From assembly GCF_905147045.1 (NCBI RefSeq), contig NC_065889.1:9367001-9431000 (forward strand): a stretch of DNA of 64,000 nucleotides, given 5' to 3'. Numbering within the stretch: position 1 is the first letter of the stretch; each line of letters begins with the position of its first letter. A program made the position numbers and the translations under genes. Source of the stretch: Nymphalis io (taxonomy: Eukaryota; Arthropoda; Insecta; Lepidoptera; Nymphalidae). Below the pieces are notes generated by a model. It made no database searches. It worked only from the letters and a program-made list of their open reading frames with translations, and was not told the origin of the DNA. Positions 1-10,460 of the stretch are shown in pieces.

Positions 1-548
1 CATTTAAAGATAATGCTTAGTAACAAGTGGCATTGTATTGATTTTAAACTAAAGATCATTCGAAAATATTTTTAGTATAATATTTTTCATTATTAAAGAA
101 CAATATAACCTCAAATGCGAAGCGCATTTCATAACAATGCTTTACTTCAATTAATTAGATTGGAAATAATATATAGAAAAGTTTGAGCTGTATACTAATA
201 CATATAAATTTAAAAAACATGTTTCCAAAATAAGTTAACGATATTAAAAGATCAGAAACTAACTTTGATAAAAGAACCTGTATTAAATGTAGTTTACATA
301 ATTAATTTGTTAGAATAAGGGTACTCTGTAAATTACATTTTTTTTTAAAATTCGTTGTTACAAATTATACTCTGAAAAATACATGTACGATTAATAGGCA
401 TGATGACAGTATTCAAGAATTAAAAAATAAATGATGTTAGAGAAGAAACTATTTTAAAAGAATTCTAAACAATGATCCCATTTTAATAAAAGTATAAAAT
501 TCTGCAATTATTCTATAAAATTTTATTTGAAACACCAATTAGAGCGAA
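1..548. other. AT-rich DNA, nothing recognised
   Basis: Presumed intron of ITIH copy A downstream of its signal exon. No exon, RNA gene or known repeat was seen. Confidence 0.5.
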
Positions 549-695
549 TGACGTCACGCCTCTGTATCTGTATCGTTTCTCTTGAACAGTTGTTGTATTT
601 ACGCGTTTCAAAATTATTTTGCATCATTTAATTAGTTGAGTCGTTGATTATTCGCGTTTTTGTGAAGAAAATAAAACATCCAAGATTTATCAAAG

Positions 696-716
696 ATGGA
701 ACAAGGTTCTGTTAAG
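696..716 (+). other. Possible first coding exon of an unknown plus-strand gene
   Basis: ATGGAACAAGGTTCTGTTAAG is followed at once by GTAAAT, a fair donor, and preceded by a stretch with a CRE site (TGACGTCA, 549-556) and CpGs. It would encode MEQGSVK. No later exon could be tied to it, so this may be chance. Confidence 0.2.
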
Positions 717-1772
717 GTAAATTCCTCTAATTTGCCCAGGATGTGTTGATGTTAGGAGAGTTTCTTTCATCAAATAAAGACTTTTGCTCATCTGAATTTC
801 GAAATGTGAAAACTTTCTTGTAAGTACATTTTTATTTATCTTTAGTGTTATCATAGGTTTTTTTCTGTTAACTATATAGTATTACTCGCATATGAAGAGC
901 CCTAATATTTTTACCAGTAAGAACTTTTAAGACAATATTTCATTTAGCTCCACTAGTACTGAATTTGTGAATTTACAAATGTACGAATACTTCTATAAAT
1001 CTAAATATATATGAACCTCATACTTTCTTTTAATTGCGTTTCACATTCTTCAAGAACCATCATCTTTCGTTGCTTACTTACATATGGTCGTTCTGCTACT
1101 GTAGATTGTTCTTCGATCTGGTTGGCATTCGAATGTATTTTTACACAGAGGGACCGCACACCACTTGTAAACTTTGGAATTCATTTTTAACCTTACGAAA
1201 TACGCAATATTTTCTGCCTTTCTTCGTTGAGTATAGACATAATACAATATTTACTGACGTTTATTGAGGCGTGACGTCACGTGCAGGCGCCATGACACCT
1301 GCGGGTGTTTTCGAGCGAAATTCAAAATCGGTAAATGACAATGCCATTATCAATTAACAGTTAGTTTATTACTCAAATAATATTATTTTCAGTAATAGTA
1401 GACGTGTACCTTCATCACAGAAGGTTATTTCAAAATAAGTCATCATGCCTATTGTTATTACCACCCGACCCGCGCCGCCGGATTTCTTTCTTCTTTTCGC
1501 CGCTATTTTTTAGGGCTTCGAAAGGAGAATTTTAAGAACTTGTGTCGCTTGCGCATTTGCGCAACATATACTTTATTTAATATATGTGTTACTATATTAT
1601 ATAATGAATGAACGGAATAAAAATTTAATGAAAGAATCAAAGATGGAACTGGAGAAAAGTAAATGATTGTACCTAATAATAATTTTAATTATATTTTTAG
1701 TATTTTTTAAAGCACAATACAGTATATGTTTCCAAAGTATTAAAAATACCTACGATTTGAAAAACTACTCAC

Positions 1773-1886
1773 TTCGCCTTCAGCTTTAGCGACAACAAAC
1801 GTATCTTGAGTCGGCACTGCGGCTGCATAACCGTGAACCACTAAAACGGAAACGCAGCACGCCACGGACAGCCATATCGGCTGCAT
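1773..1886 (-). CDS. Signal-peptide exon of a second ITIH-like gene (copy A, partial; continues off the left end)
   Basis: An acceptor CAG precedes 1895, the ATG is at 1886, and the exon ends at 1773 before GTGAGT in phase 0. It codes for 38 residues beginning MQPIWLSVACCVSVLVVHGY. It differs from the copy B exon at 8 of 108 aligned bases, with two extra codons (Gly-Glu) before the donor. No exon equivalent to the copy B VIT exons is found between 1 and 1772, so the next intron is longer than 1.7 kb and the gene body lies outside. The family assignment is by paralogy with copy B. Confidence 0.8.
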
Positions 1887-2639
1887 TTTATCAATCTGAA
1901 AAGAAACGGCTTAATTTTAGTTGATAATGACAATTATTATTTCTCTTTTTCAAAGTGTAGCAACGGCCTGGTTTAAGTTAATTTATATCAACGTGACAAG
2001 TAATTTTTATAGGCAAAGCATACCTTAATCTTAATTTTGTTAGTCCTTTAAGAGAGTTTATAAACGCTCAATCTCTGTCATTTAAAATTTTATTGCGTAA
2101 TTTTGATGCGTGTATAATCACAACTACTTTAGTCTAGTGAATCAAAATAAAACATCATAATCATATTTTTTTTTTTATTGATGATGATTATAATAGAGAG
2201 ACCCCACAGGCCGGCCGAAAACCCGAAATCCAGAATCCCACTCAAATCAATTGACAATCACAAGAAAGACAACTGACACAAAACAAGATGGAGATAAAAT
2301 AAATATAACTTATAAGTATATATACTTAGGAGATTCCTTGATCCATAAAACAGCGCTTTTAAAAAAAAGACGCGCGCCAATCCTAAGCCGTCATTTTGTT
2401 GGTGGACAGAAAGATAAAGTAATTAATTTATTATTGACGCGACTTGTATTTGTTAAATGTGTTCAAATGTGTTATTTGAATTTTTACGAGTAATTGAGTG
2501 AGTAATTTACATCAATTCATAAGATTCATTTCATCGTGTTCTATTTTTAAAAAGACCAATTCAAGGTTTTTTTTTATAAATATACTTATATTTATTGCAA
2601 GACAAATATTTTGATTGTGATGCTGCCTGGGGATCGATT

Positions 2640-2905
2640 CTACATACAATGCGATAAAGTGACAAATTGTCACTTTATCGCAATCGAATCGAAGCATGAT
2701 CGTTGCCGTTTATCCGTTTTCCTATTCTTTAATTATCGACTATTGCCATAAAAGTTAACAATTAAGTTGAATTTTGACATAACGAAATATATTATCGGAT
2801 TATCGGTTTATATTATCGGTTCGGTTCCGAGTCGATTAAATAGATTATTCAAAGTTGGATCGGAATTGAATCGGGAACGTATCGTAATCGATATAGATAA
2901 ATGTA
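2640..2905. repeat. Repeat family T, copy 1, with terminal palindrome
   Basis: Shares TTTATCGCAATCGAATCGAA, CGTTTATCCGTTTTC and TTGGATCGGAAT...AATCGGGAACGTA with 39060-39225 and 24362-24510. A perfect 33-bp palindrome sits at 2650-2682. No coding capacity; the class is unknown and a MITE is possible. Confidence 0.6.
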
Positions 2906-2969
2906 ATTTGGCCTCTGGAAATATAAACATGTAGGCACATAAAACTATCACACATATAACTATAACATA

Positions 2970-3260
2970 CTGGTGGTAGAGCTTTGTGCAAGCTCGTCTG
3001 GGTAGGTACCACCCACTCATCAGATATTCTACCGCAAAACAGCAGTACTTGTTATTGTTGTGTTCCGGTTTGAAGGGTGAGTGAGCCAGTGTAATTACAG
3101 GAACAAGGGACATAAAATCTTAGTTCCCAAGGTTGGTGGCGCATTGGTTATGTAAGCGATGGTTGACGTTTCTTACAATGCCAATGTCTAAGGGCGTTTG
3201 GTGACCACTTACCATCAGGTGGCCCATATGCTCGTCTGCCTTCCTATTATATAAAAAAAC
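2970..3260 (+). repeat. Repeat family R, near-complete copy
   Basis: Begins TGGTGGTAGAGCTTTGTGCA and ends CAGGTGGCCCATATGCTCGT followed by an A-rich tail near 3255. I recognise this block as a very common lepidopteran interspersed retroposon. The 3' part recurs at 52790-52893. Confidence 0.72.
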
Positions 3261-3767
3261 ACATGAAAACTCATTGATTTGACCATGCAATGTTTTGTTA
3301 CAAACAGCGTTTGTATCATCACGTATCACGTATCATCATATATCCATTCTTAATTTATTTTTTTTAAATAGCGTGTGCATATTCTACTCAAAAATTTAAA
3401 TAATAGGTACGAGATCTTGGCGGGATTTGTTAATTATTATTTCTTGTATTACAATCATACAATAACAATAATAATTATTAATAGTATTAAATTGATACTT
3501 TCAACTTGAGAAAAAAGCGAAAATTTATTAGAAAATAAAATAATATAATTTAATAATAAAAAAGAACCCAAAACGAAACTAAGTGGAAGCCCCATTTATT
3601 ACAATCAGAAATACTTTTTAGCTTTTATAGGTAAATTATTTTAATTATAATTGAATAGGTTTGTTTTGTTTATGTTTAGAAAGAGTAGTTAGGAATTCAT
3701 TTAATTTGATATTATTAATTTATATTGAAGACATTAGAAAACCAAGGAGAATTACCCATTTGAATTC

Positions 3768-3768
<1 letters not shown>

Positions 3769-3803
<35 letters not shown>

Positions 3804-4058
3804 TCCTAGGACATTTTTCACACACGGCCATCTGCTCCCAAATTAAGCTTGTACAGAGCTTGTGCTATGGAAACCAGACAACTGATATACTACATATACT
3901 ACTTTTCTTTTGTAAATACATACTTATATAGATAATTACATCCAGACTCAGGACAAACAGACATGTTCATGCACACAAATGTCTGTCCTGGGTGGGAATC
4001 GAACCCACAACCTTCAGCGTGAAAGGCAAGCTTCCACCAACCACACCAACCGGCTCGT
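3769..4058 (-). repeat. SINE family S3, full copy with (ATT)n tail
   Basis: On the minus strand it starts CGAGCCGGTTGG, has a B-box GTGGGTTCGATTCCC, then GACAGACATTTGTG, and ends in ATCCTAGG... and an (ATT)n run at 3802-3769. The tail directly joins the body, as in SINEs mobilised by LINEs with microsatellite tails. Confidence 0.72.
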
Positions 4059-4640
4059 CGAAACATTATATAAGATTATTTTGAAAAAGAATAAGAAAAT
4101 AATAAATAAACGTGTTATTAAAAATAGGAAATTAAAATCATCGTTAGAAACTAAAATCTATAATAGCGAAGCTAATCACAATACATCGATACGAATATTT
4201 TAATAAAAGCATCATTTTAAATTATGATTTCTTAAAAAAAATGTTCAAAATGATGAACATGTTAAAATCGATAATATAATTTCATTATAATTTTTTACGC
4301 GAAATTTCCTAGTAAAGTCGTTTAGTGTTTAAACGATAGTCGTGAGTTGATAGCAATCAAATGAACAAAAAACTATTCGTTGATTTTTTTTTTTTTTTAC
4401 TACAAAAAATCCAATATTAATAATTATCTTGCAGAAGAGCTTTGATTTTTTATATGTTACTATACAAAATGGTATGTTATGAATAGAGCTTAATTATTAG
4501 TTTACAGGTTTTATCTTTGTAAAACTTAGCTATAAAAACATTTGATTAATAATCCTATCAAGAATAATTTGGTCGTCCACTTTTATTATTAGTTCGGTAA
4601 GTTGTTTGGACATCAGGTATACTGATGAGGCTCTATTTCT

Positions 4641-4939
4641 CCGTAACAGCCTGTGGGCCACTGCTGGGCTAAAGGCCTCCTCTCCTCTTTTTGAGGAGAA
4701 GGTTTGGAGCTTATTCTACCACGCTGCTCCAATGCGGGTTGGTGGAATACACATGTGGCAGAATTACAGTGAAATTAGACACATGCAGGTTTCCTCACGA
4801 TGATTTCCTTCACCGTAAAGCACGAGATGAATTATAATCGCAAATTAAGCACATGAAAATTCAGTGGTGCTTGCCCGGGTTTGAACCCACGATCATCGGT
4901 TAGGATTCCCGCGTTTTTACTACTGGGCCATCTCGGCTC
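4641..4939 (-). repeat. SINE family S1, full copy
   Basis: Read on the minus strand it starts with a tRNA-like head: an A-box-like GATGGCCCAGTAG and a B-box GGGTTCAAACCCG. It ends near CAGGCTGTTAC. It was the reference for the other S1 pieces below. It lies in intron 1 of ITIH copy A. Confidence 0.75.
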
Positions 4940-5369
4940 TATTTCTATGTAAGTAAAATAATAACGAATCAAAATTAGTGTTACGGTTTTATTTCTTTGG
5001 GTTCATCTACCAAGTTGAGCTCGTAAATTAGTATTATAACATGTCTCAAACTCGTTAATATAGTTAGACAAAATATTTTATTCCGTAACTCCTTTATTTT
5101 TATTTTTTTTGAAATGACAGACGTGATCGTTATTTTTTTATATTATCAGGTATATTTATTGTGTCCTGCTTGCTGTACAACTATAAGAAGTCATTCATTT
5201 ACAACATGGTTAAGGGGGTACGTGCCAGGAATAATTCAAAAATATAAAACTAAAAAAAAAAATTGGGTCAATGTGTGCCAATAACCACAAAAATAAATCA
5301 TCGAAGTTAGAGATAATCATCAAGTGTCATCATTTTAAGAATTAATTCTAAGGTCGAAATAGTTCAGGG

Positions 5370-5712
5370 AAAACGACCGACTTCGGCCACGGCGGTCAAT
5401 GTCAAGAGAGAATAGCCAACTTCGCATATCATATTATAGTGAATAAGTGTGTGCGCAAACACAGGTGCACTCTGTATTCCTATTTCTGTACTCTCATAAT
5501 CCGATGGGACGGTAATCCGACATGACTTTAAAGAGTTCAGGCGCAGGACCTTTGGCTTTACGTGCTTTCCGAGAATTGCTTTCGTGCCACTAAGAATTTT
5601 TCGACAGAAAATCCTAATAAATTTTTATGGGCATGACCTGGGTTTTGAACCCAAAACCTTGGCATCTGTAAACTTATATCTAGCCACCAGACCAACGAGG
5701 TAGTCATATTCT
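5370..5712 (-). repeat. SINE family S2
   Basis: On the minus strand it has a tRNA-like head (CTCGTTGGTCTGGTGGCTAG, then a B-box-like GGGTTCAAAACCC), followed by a body ending in CCGAAGTCGGTCG. The plus-strand copy at 8683-9010 supplies the alignment. Confidence 0.65.
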
Positions 5713-6134
5713 GCAAATATATCAAACATACTGTCTGCCTTGGATAGTGAACTTCAATACATCGATAAATTAGCAAAAAAAACTTTCATAACTGTTCGCG
5801 TAAATAAATAATTATTAATGATTTTAGGACCTTCTACATTAGTTAATTTACTTAAATAGTTTTTATTTACTGGAAGTATTTGTATACAGCTTGTTAGCTG
5901 TAATTAATTGCACATGAAAAAATATTTCACTCACTATGATGATATAGTTAAGATCATTGCAGACAAAAGTTTACTTTGACATTATTTATAGAATCAATTA
6001 CTTATAATTTACAAGCGATTGTATAAACATTGATATTGATTATTATATTTCAAATATTTTATTTATTGATGTACCGCTTAATAAATGCTTGCTTGCGGTG
6101 CATTACTTGCTTTTTACTTAATAACATTAGTTTC

Positions 6135-6563
6135 ACTTATCTAAAATACTAGAAAGCATAGCCCTCAGTGGTCTCCCTTTTCGATCCGTAGGCGTCCTAA
6201 AGACGTCCTTATTGCCCCCGATGATAAGATTACATCGGCCAATATCAACACGATAGGTTACAGAGCAAACACATACCGACCCCGCCGCCTGGGCCGAGGT
6301 CCCTCTTTTATTATAACCCATTCGCGCTTAGGCGTATGCCGGGGACATTGCACACATAGTGTCCTCCTTCCTGACGTCGACGGTTTCCTTAGCCGAGGTT
6401 CGGCCTCACGGGAGTCGCCCTTAGGACACACGTAATCTGAGCCCTTAAGTGGACTCCCAACATCCGGCTGGGTATATTAAAGAATCGTCCTCGGCCCGGT
6501 GACGCTGTCGAGGCCATTTGGGCCAACAGCAACAAGTCAATTCGAAAATAATAATAATAATAA
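6135..6563 (+). mobile_element. GC-rich LINE-like fragment ending in an (AAT)n tail
   Basis: A sharp GC island in AT-rich DNA, followed at 6546-6563 by ATAATAATAATAATAAT, a tail typical of several non-LTR elements. Frames are broken and no domain can be read. It ends about 50 bp before the copy A exon 1 donor. Confidence 0.5.
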
Positions 6564-6613
6564 TTTCAGTCACATACTCTCTAAGACATGCTTAAAAAAG
6601 GGAAGGTACTCAC

Positions 6614-6767
6614 CAGTCTGTTAGAACAAAACAATCACAGCAGCGGTTCTCGCACGTTTCTTATTAACAGATAGAAGATAAATTATATAAGGAAACTAAT
6701 GGTAGAATAAAGAGTCTGCGTCGGACAACGAGGAACTTGTTAGTGACCCTGATACGCAGCTTTTATG
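6614..6767 (-). promoter_or_regulatory. Non-coding exon 1 and core promoter of ITIH copy A
   Basis: On the minus strand CATAAAA at 6767-6761 is followed by a stretch parallel to copy B, including the shared ACTAACAAGTTCC block, and by a GTGAGT donor after 6614. The inferred start site is near 6737. Upstream, 6790-6895 also matches the flank of the copy B promoter, for example the AACCGGTATTT/AACCGGACTTT block and AAGAAATTTATCC/AAGAAACTTATCC. The intron to the signal exon is about 4.7 kb. Confidence 0.62.
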
Positions 6768-6936
6768 TCTTATATCTCATCTCACGTAATTATACCTATA
6801 TCTACATATATTTATTTTCAACAACCGGTATTTCTGCAGAGCTAAATCAAAATGTATTGTTTAAGTTTTCAAGAAATTTATCCTGTTACGAGTAACTTTT
6901 TTTTTTATTAATAGTTTTTTTTTAAGTCTGCAAGCT

Positions 6937-7208
6937 TTTCTCCGGGACTAGGGGGGTTCTCAGTACCCTGGTAATCCCCCTAGAGAATGGAGGCCTGCAT
7001 AGGCAGGCCGTCCGTCAGAGCGTCGCGGTATCATGTGCAAGCAATCCCGTGGCGCTCCTCGTTAAAAAGGAAAGGGTACCGCTGGTTTTTTAGTGGATAT
7101 GCCGATGTTCGGCGCGTACTCGGCGCCTCGGACATCGGCGAGCCCCACATACCACCCTACTGTTCCCGTGGGGGAAACGAGTAAGGCGTTTTTCTGGCGT
7201 GAAAAAAA
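6937..7208 (+). mobile_element. Retroposon (SINE or truncated LINE 3' end) with 13-bp target-site duplication
   Basis: The 13-mer AAGTCTGCAAGCT stands at 6924-6936 and again at 7209-7221, exactly flanking a GC-rich insert that ends in a run of A's at 7202-7208. This shows insertion by target-primed reverse transcription in plus orientation. Near its 3' end an 8-bp stem pairs 7101-7108 with 7132-7139. The source family was not identified. Confidence 0.8.
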
Positions 7209-7221
7209 AAGTCTGCAAGCT

Positions 7222-8682
7222 CTAGTCTTCCTCTTATCCTAAGGAATTGAAATTTTACATATTGGTTCAATTCTGATGACAATGCGTTTTTATGGTAAGC
7301 ATGATTCCTGATTCTATGCCTAGGATTAGCTCCAGAAAACTGTAAACTGTAAACTGTAAAACAAAGCATTATGAATATTAAATAAAATATAATGATTATA
7401 CATTTAAAACTTGAAATATTTAATGAGTACTCCATTGACTTACTTGTAATTTGGACTTTCTAGCACTGTCCGGACCTAATCTAAAAGGGTACAAATATAC
7501 GACTAAACGTTTCGAGAAAAGGTAAGTAGTGCTATGCGCTTCCGTTGTCTCGTCTTGGCAGGGGCATTATCGTGGCCCCAGATTAATTATGTTTTTAAAG
7601 CGAATTAAAATATTAAATTAATAATCTAGTCCACTTCTAAACGAACGAACTAAGACAAACTTCTGAACAAACATTTATACTCAATTTTACCCATTGAGTG
7701 ATGACTTTGCAAAAACGCTGTATTTTACTCACAATCCGAAACCCAAACACCGATTTTCGTATCACTAAATTAGAAAAACAAAACAAATTTTACTGTCTAT
7801 GCCAGGATGTTTTTCATTTGGCATTTAAAAAAAATGATCCCAAATAGGGAAATATCCAAAACTATAATTTACTGTTGTAGTGTGTCATGGAATTTCTGTT
7901 AGGACAAATCCTTAACATAAATTCCACATTTAGTCTGTTATAAATTTAAATATCCTCACTTTATTAAGCAACCATCGTTTTTTTTTCATTATTTTATTGG
8001 TTCATATATTTTCATAAAATATAGCTCGAAAACCTCAAAATAAAAATATTTGCTGTACTTATTTATGAAGTCGTAGTTGTAAGATGTTTAACCAAAGTAA
8101 CAAGATATTTAACAATACTTTAAATACCTAGGATATTTATGATTTTACAAGAACCTACTAAAAAAAATTGCCTTAGCTATGCTGACATTGAATATCTTGT
8201 TAACATTAAAGATTGTTTTTTGCTTGAGACTGGACTCGTTTGGTCAAAGAATACAATAGTCGTATATTATGCAAAGAAACATCATAATTGTCATTAATGT
8301 ATTATTATGTAAAAATATAATATAAACGCGCGATGATTCATACAAATGTCAAGCTACTTTACTTGGGTACCTATCTACCGCCTTTTTTAATTAAAAGCTA
8401 TAAATAATAATTTACAAATTTTGTTTTGAAAAACAAATATAAAACATCATACAGCTTATAGCGTAAAAATAAAAAGAGAATTTAATTTGATAGAGTTTTA
8501 TGTAATTGTTAAACTGAGTCTTACTTCGATTTCTAATTTATATGAGATAGGATCGATAGGGATCAAGGAAAAATAATGTGAGACTTGCCGTTTCTTTTGT
8601 TGTTTTGTTTTTTCATAATCTTTAAATGTCCATTATTTTATATTATATTTTTTCTGTAGTATCTAAAACAGTAAAGACTAAC
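7222..8682. other. Intergenic DNA between the copy A promoter and an S2 SINE, nothing recognised
   Basis: AT-rich, with only short chance frames. Could hold distal promoter elements of ITIH copy A. Confidence 0.5.
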
Positions 8683-9010
8683 TGCCTCGTTGTTCTAGTG
8701 GCTAGATATAAGGCCGCAGACCCCGAGGTCCAGGGTTCAAATTCCAGATCGGGCCAATAAAAGGTTATTAGGTTTTTCTGTCGAAAATTCTCAGTAACTG
8801 CCCGGAGTCTGGAAGTTGAATGTGTGTACACGCCCATAGAAAACTCGTAAAGCTGTTTTGTCCTGCGCCTGAACTCTTTCTTGTTGTGTCGGATTGCCGT
8901 CTCATCAGAAATAGAAAGTGCACGATGCACTTGTGCACTATAATATGTCCTGCACAGCTGGCCAATCAGTCTTGAGAGTGGTTGCGTGGTAGAAATCGGT
9001 CCGGAGGACA
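8683..9010 (+). repeat. SINE family S2
   Basis: A tRNA-like head (TCGTTGTTCTAGTGGCTAG and CAGGGTTCAAATTCC) is followed by a body that shares CAGGCGCAGGAC/GTCCTGCGCCTG and ATTTTCGACAGAAA-type blocks with the inverted copy at 5370-5712. It lies between the two ITIH genes. Confidence 0.68.
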
Positions 9011-9849
9011 TTATAATTACTCGCCCTTATAAGTAAAGTCAATTATTTCAAGACAAATATTAACAAATGATAATACAACAAGATATGTTTAAGCATCAAA
9101 GATCAGGATGTATTACAATAATAATAGATCTGAACAAAGGTGAAATTATGTATATTGCGACGATTTCTTTTGTTAAATGGATAACATATTTACTTAATGA
9201 TGTTAATACGAAACATCCGTCGAGACGGGAAATAACCGAATACTGAGTCTGAGAGCGAACATTTGCGATATTTTCAAGGTTAAATTTTTTAATTTTTTTT
9301 TCAAATTTCAAGGATTCAGTTGTTTGTCTTTGAAACATTTTTCATACTTGGTAAAATTACTATTACTCAATTAAATTACCAACCATGTTATGTCCCTTCG
9401 TAAGATTATAAGACTAAAATTTACAGAGCAAAGAGATACTTATTATACATTTATAATACATCTACAGCACAATGCTAAGTGGCACGGACTGATGTAGATC
9501 GTGGCAGGGCGTCGGTAAAGAATCAACATGTGGCGCGTCATGGCACAAAAGTTGATTTGATTCGGACGTTTTGTCTAACCGATGAATTAATTTTTTGCTT
9601 TGTTTTTTTATTTATATAATTTGAATGTTCAGTACTTCGTAACATACGAAAAAATATCACGCGAATTTAATAATTGAATTGTATAATAATGTTTGATAAT
9701 AATTATACATAGGTACCTATGTAATGTCGACTTTTTGTTTGTCATAACACCTATATGTTATTTCATCAATACAAGGTAGATATTGTCATACTTTACTTTG
9801 GTACTTTACTGAACTAAAGGTTATTAAAACACACAAATAGTAACGTTAC

Positions 9850-9855
9850 TTTATT
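9850..9855 (-). terminator. Poly(A) signal AATAAA of ITIH copy B
   Basis: The minus strand reads AATAAA about 136 nt after the TGA at 9991. It is the first canonical signal after the stop, in an AT-rich 3'UTR. Confidence 0.6.
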
Positions 9856-9990
9856 TAATCTTATATGTTATGTTTTTATATAAAACTCGTTTCTAAATGC
9901 ACCTTTTAACAATAGTTATCTTAAAAATGGCACTTAACATTTGACATTCGTTTAATATATAACATTTTTATCAAGTTATGCTATTTTAGG

Positions 9991-10460
9991 TCAAGGTGTT
10001 GTCATATCGACTTTGTTCCTCGGACAGCAGACTCCAGCGTATCTGGAAAAGTACGAATCAATTAAATAGAAACTTTTTTTAACAGCAAAACTCGAATTTG
10101 CATGGCTTAATATTATTTATGAGCGATGTATGTCACTAGAATTGTTGTTTTCATATAAATAGTTCAGCATTCCTTAATAAAATAAAAATATTCATAATAG
10201 ATACTCGTAGTTATGACTACACCAATAAATACAAAAAAATAACTGTTCCCTGTTCTTCTAATACCGCCTAAACAAGGAGACTCCCATAGACGTGTTGCTT
10301 ACTTGTTCTCGACGACGCAGTACTTGTTGCGGAACTCGTCGACGCTGATGTCTCTGGCGGCGGCGCAGCGCGTGAGATACACACACACGCCGGCCTCCCC
10401 GGGGGTTCCCACGCCCGCGCTGTGCGCGCACTCGCTGTCACCGTCGCTCGCCTTAGGTAC
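9991..10460 (-). CDS. Last two coding exons of copy B, encoding a clip-type domain
   Basis: Exon 10460-10303 starts in phase 0 after the 10828-10605 exon and ends in phase 2 at a GTAAGC donor. Exon 10042-9991 completes the codon and stops at TGA. The cysteines fall at residues 853, 868, 874, 890, 900 and 901, with TPGEAGVC between the first two and GVCCP at the end. That is the spacing and ending of arthropod clip domains, known from clip-domain serine proteases and their non-catalytic homologues. No protease domain follows. If the donor at 10302 is skipped, translation stops at once with TAA, so the splice is needed for the CC pair. The domain call rests on the pattern, not on a profile search. 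Confidence 0.78.

Noticed and set aside
1034..1267. Plus-strand 77-codon frame
   Set aside because: Starts at TTG, has random composition and no splice or promoter support.
3769..3802. CRISPR-like or satellite array in the (TAA)n region
   Set aside because: It is a simple microsatellite tail of a SINE, with no repeat-spacer structure.
3985..4020. tRNA gene suggested by a B-box GGTTCGATTCCC-like block (also at 8735 and 4875)
   Set aside because: No cloverleaf can be closed; the blocks are heads of SINEs S1-S3.
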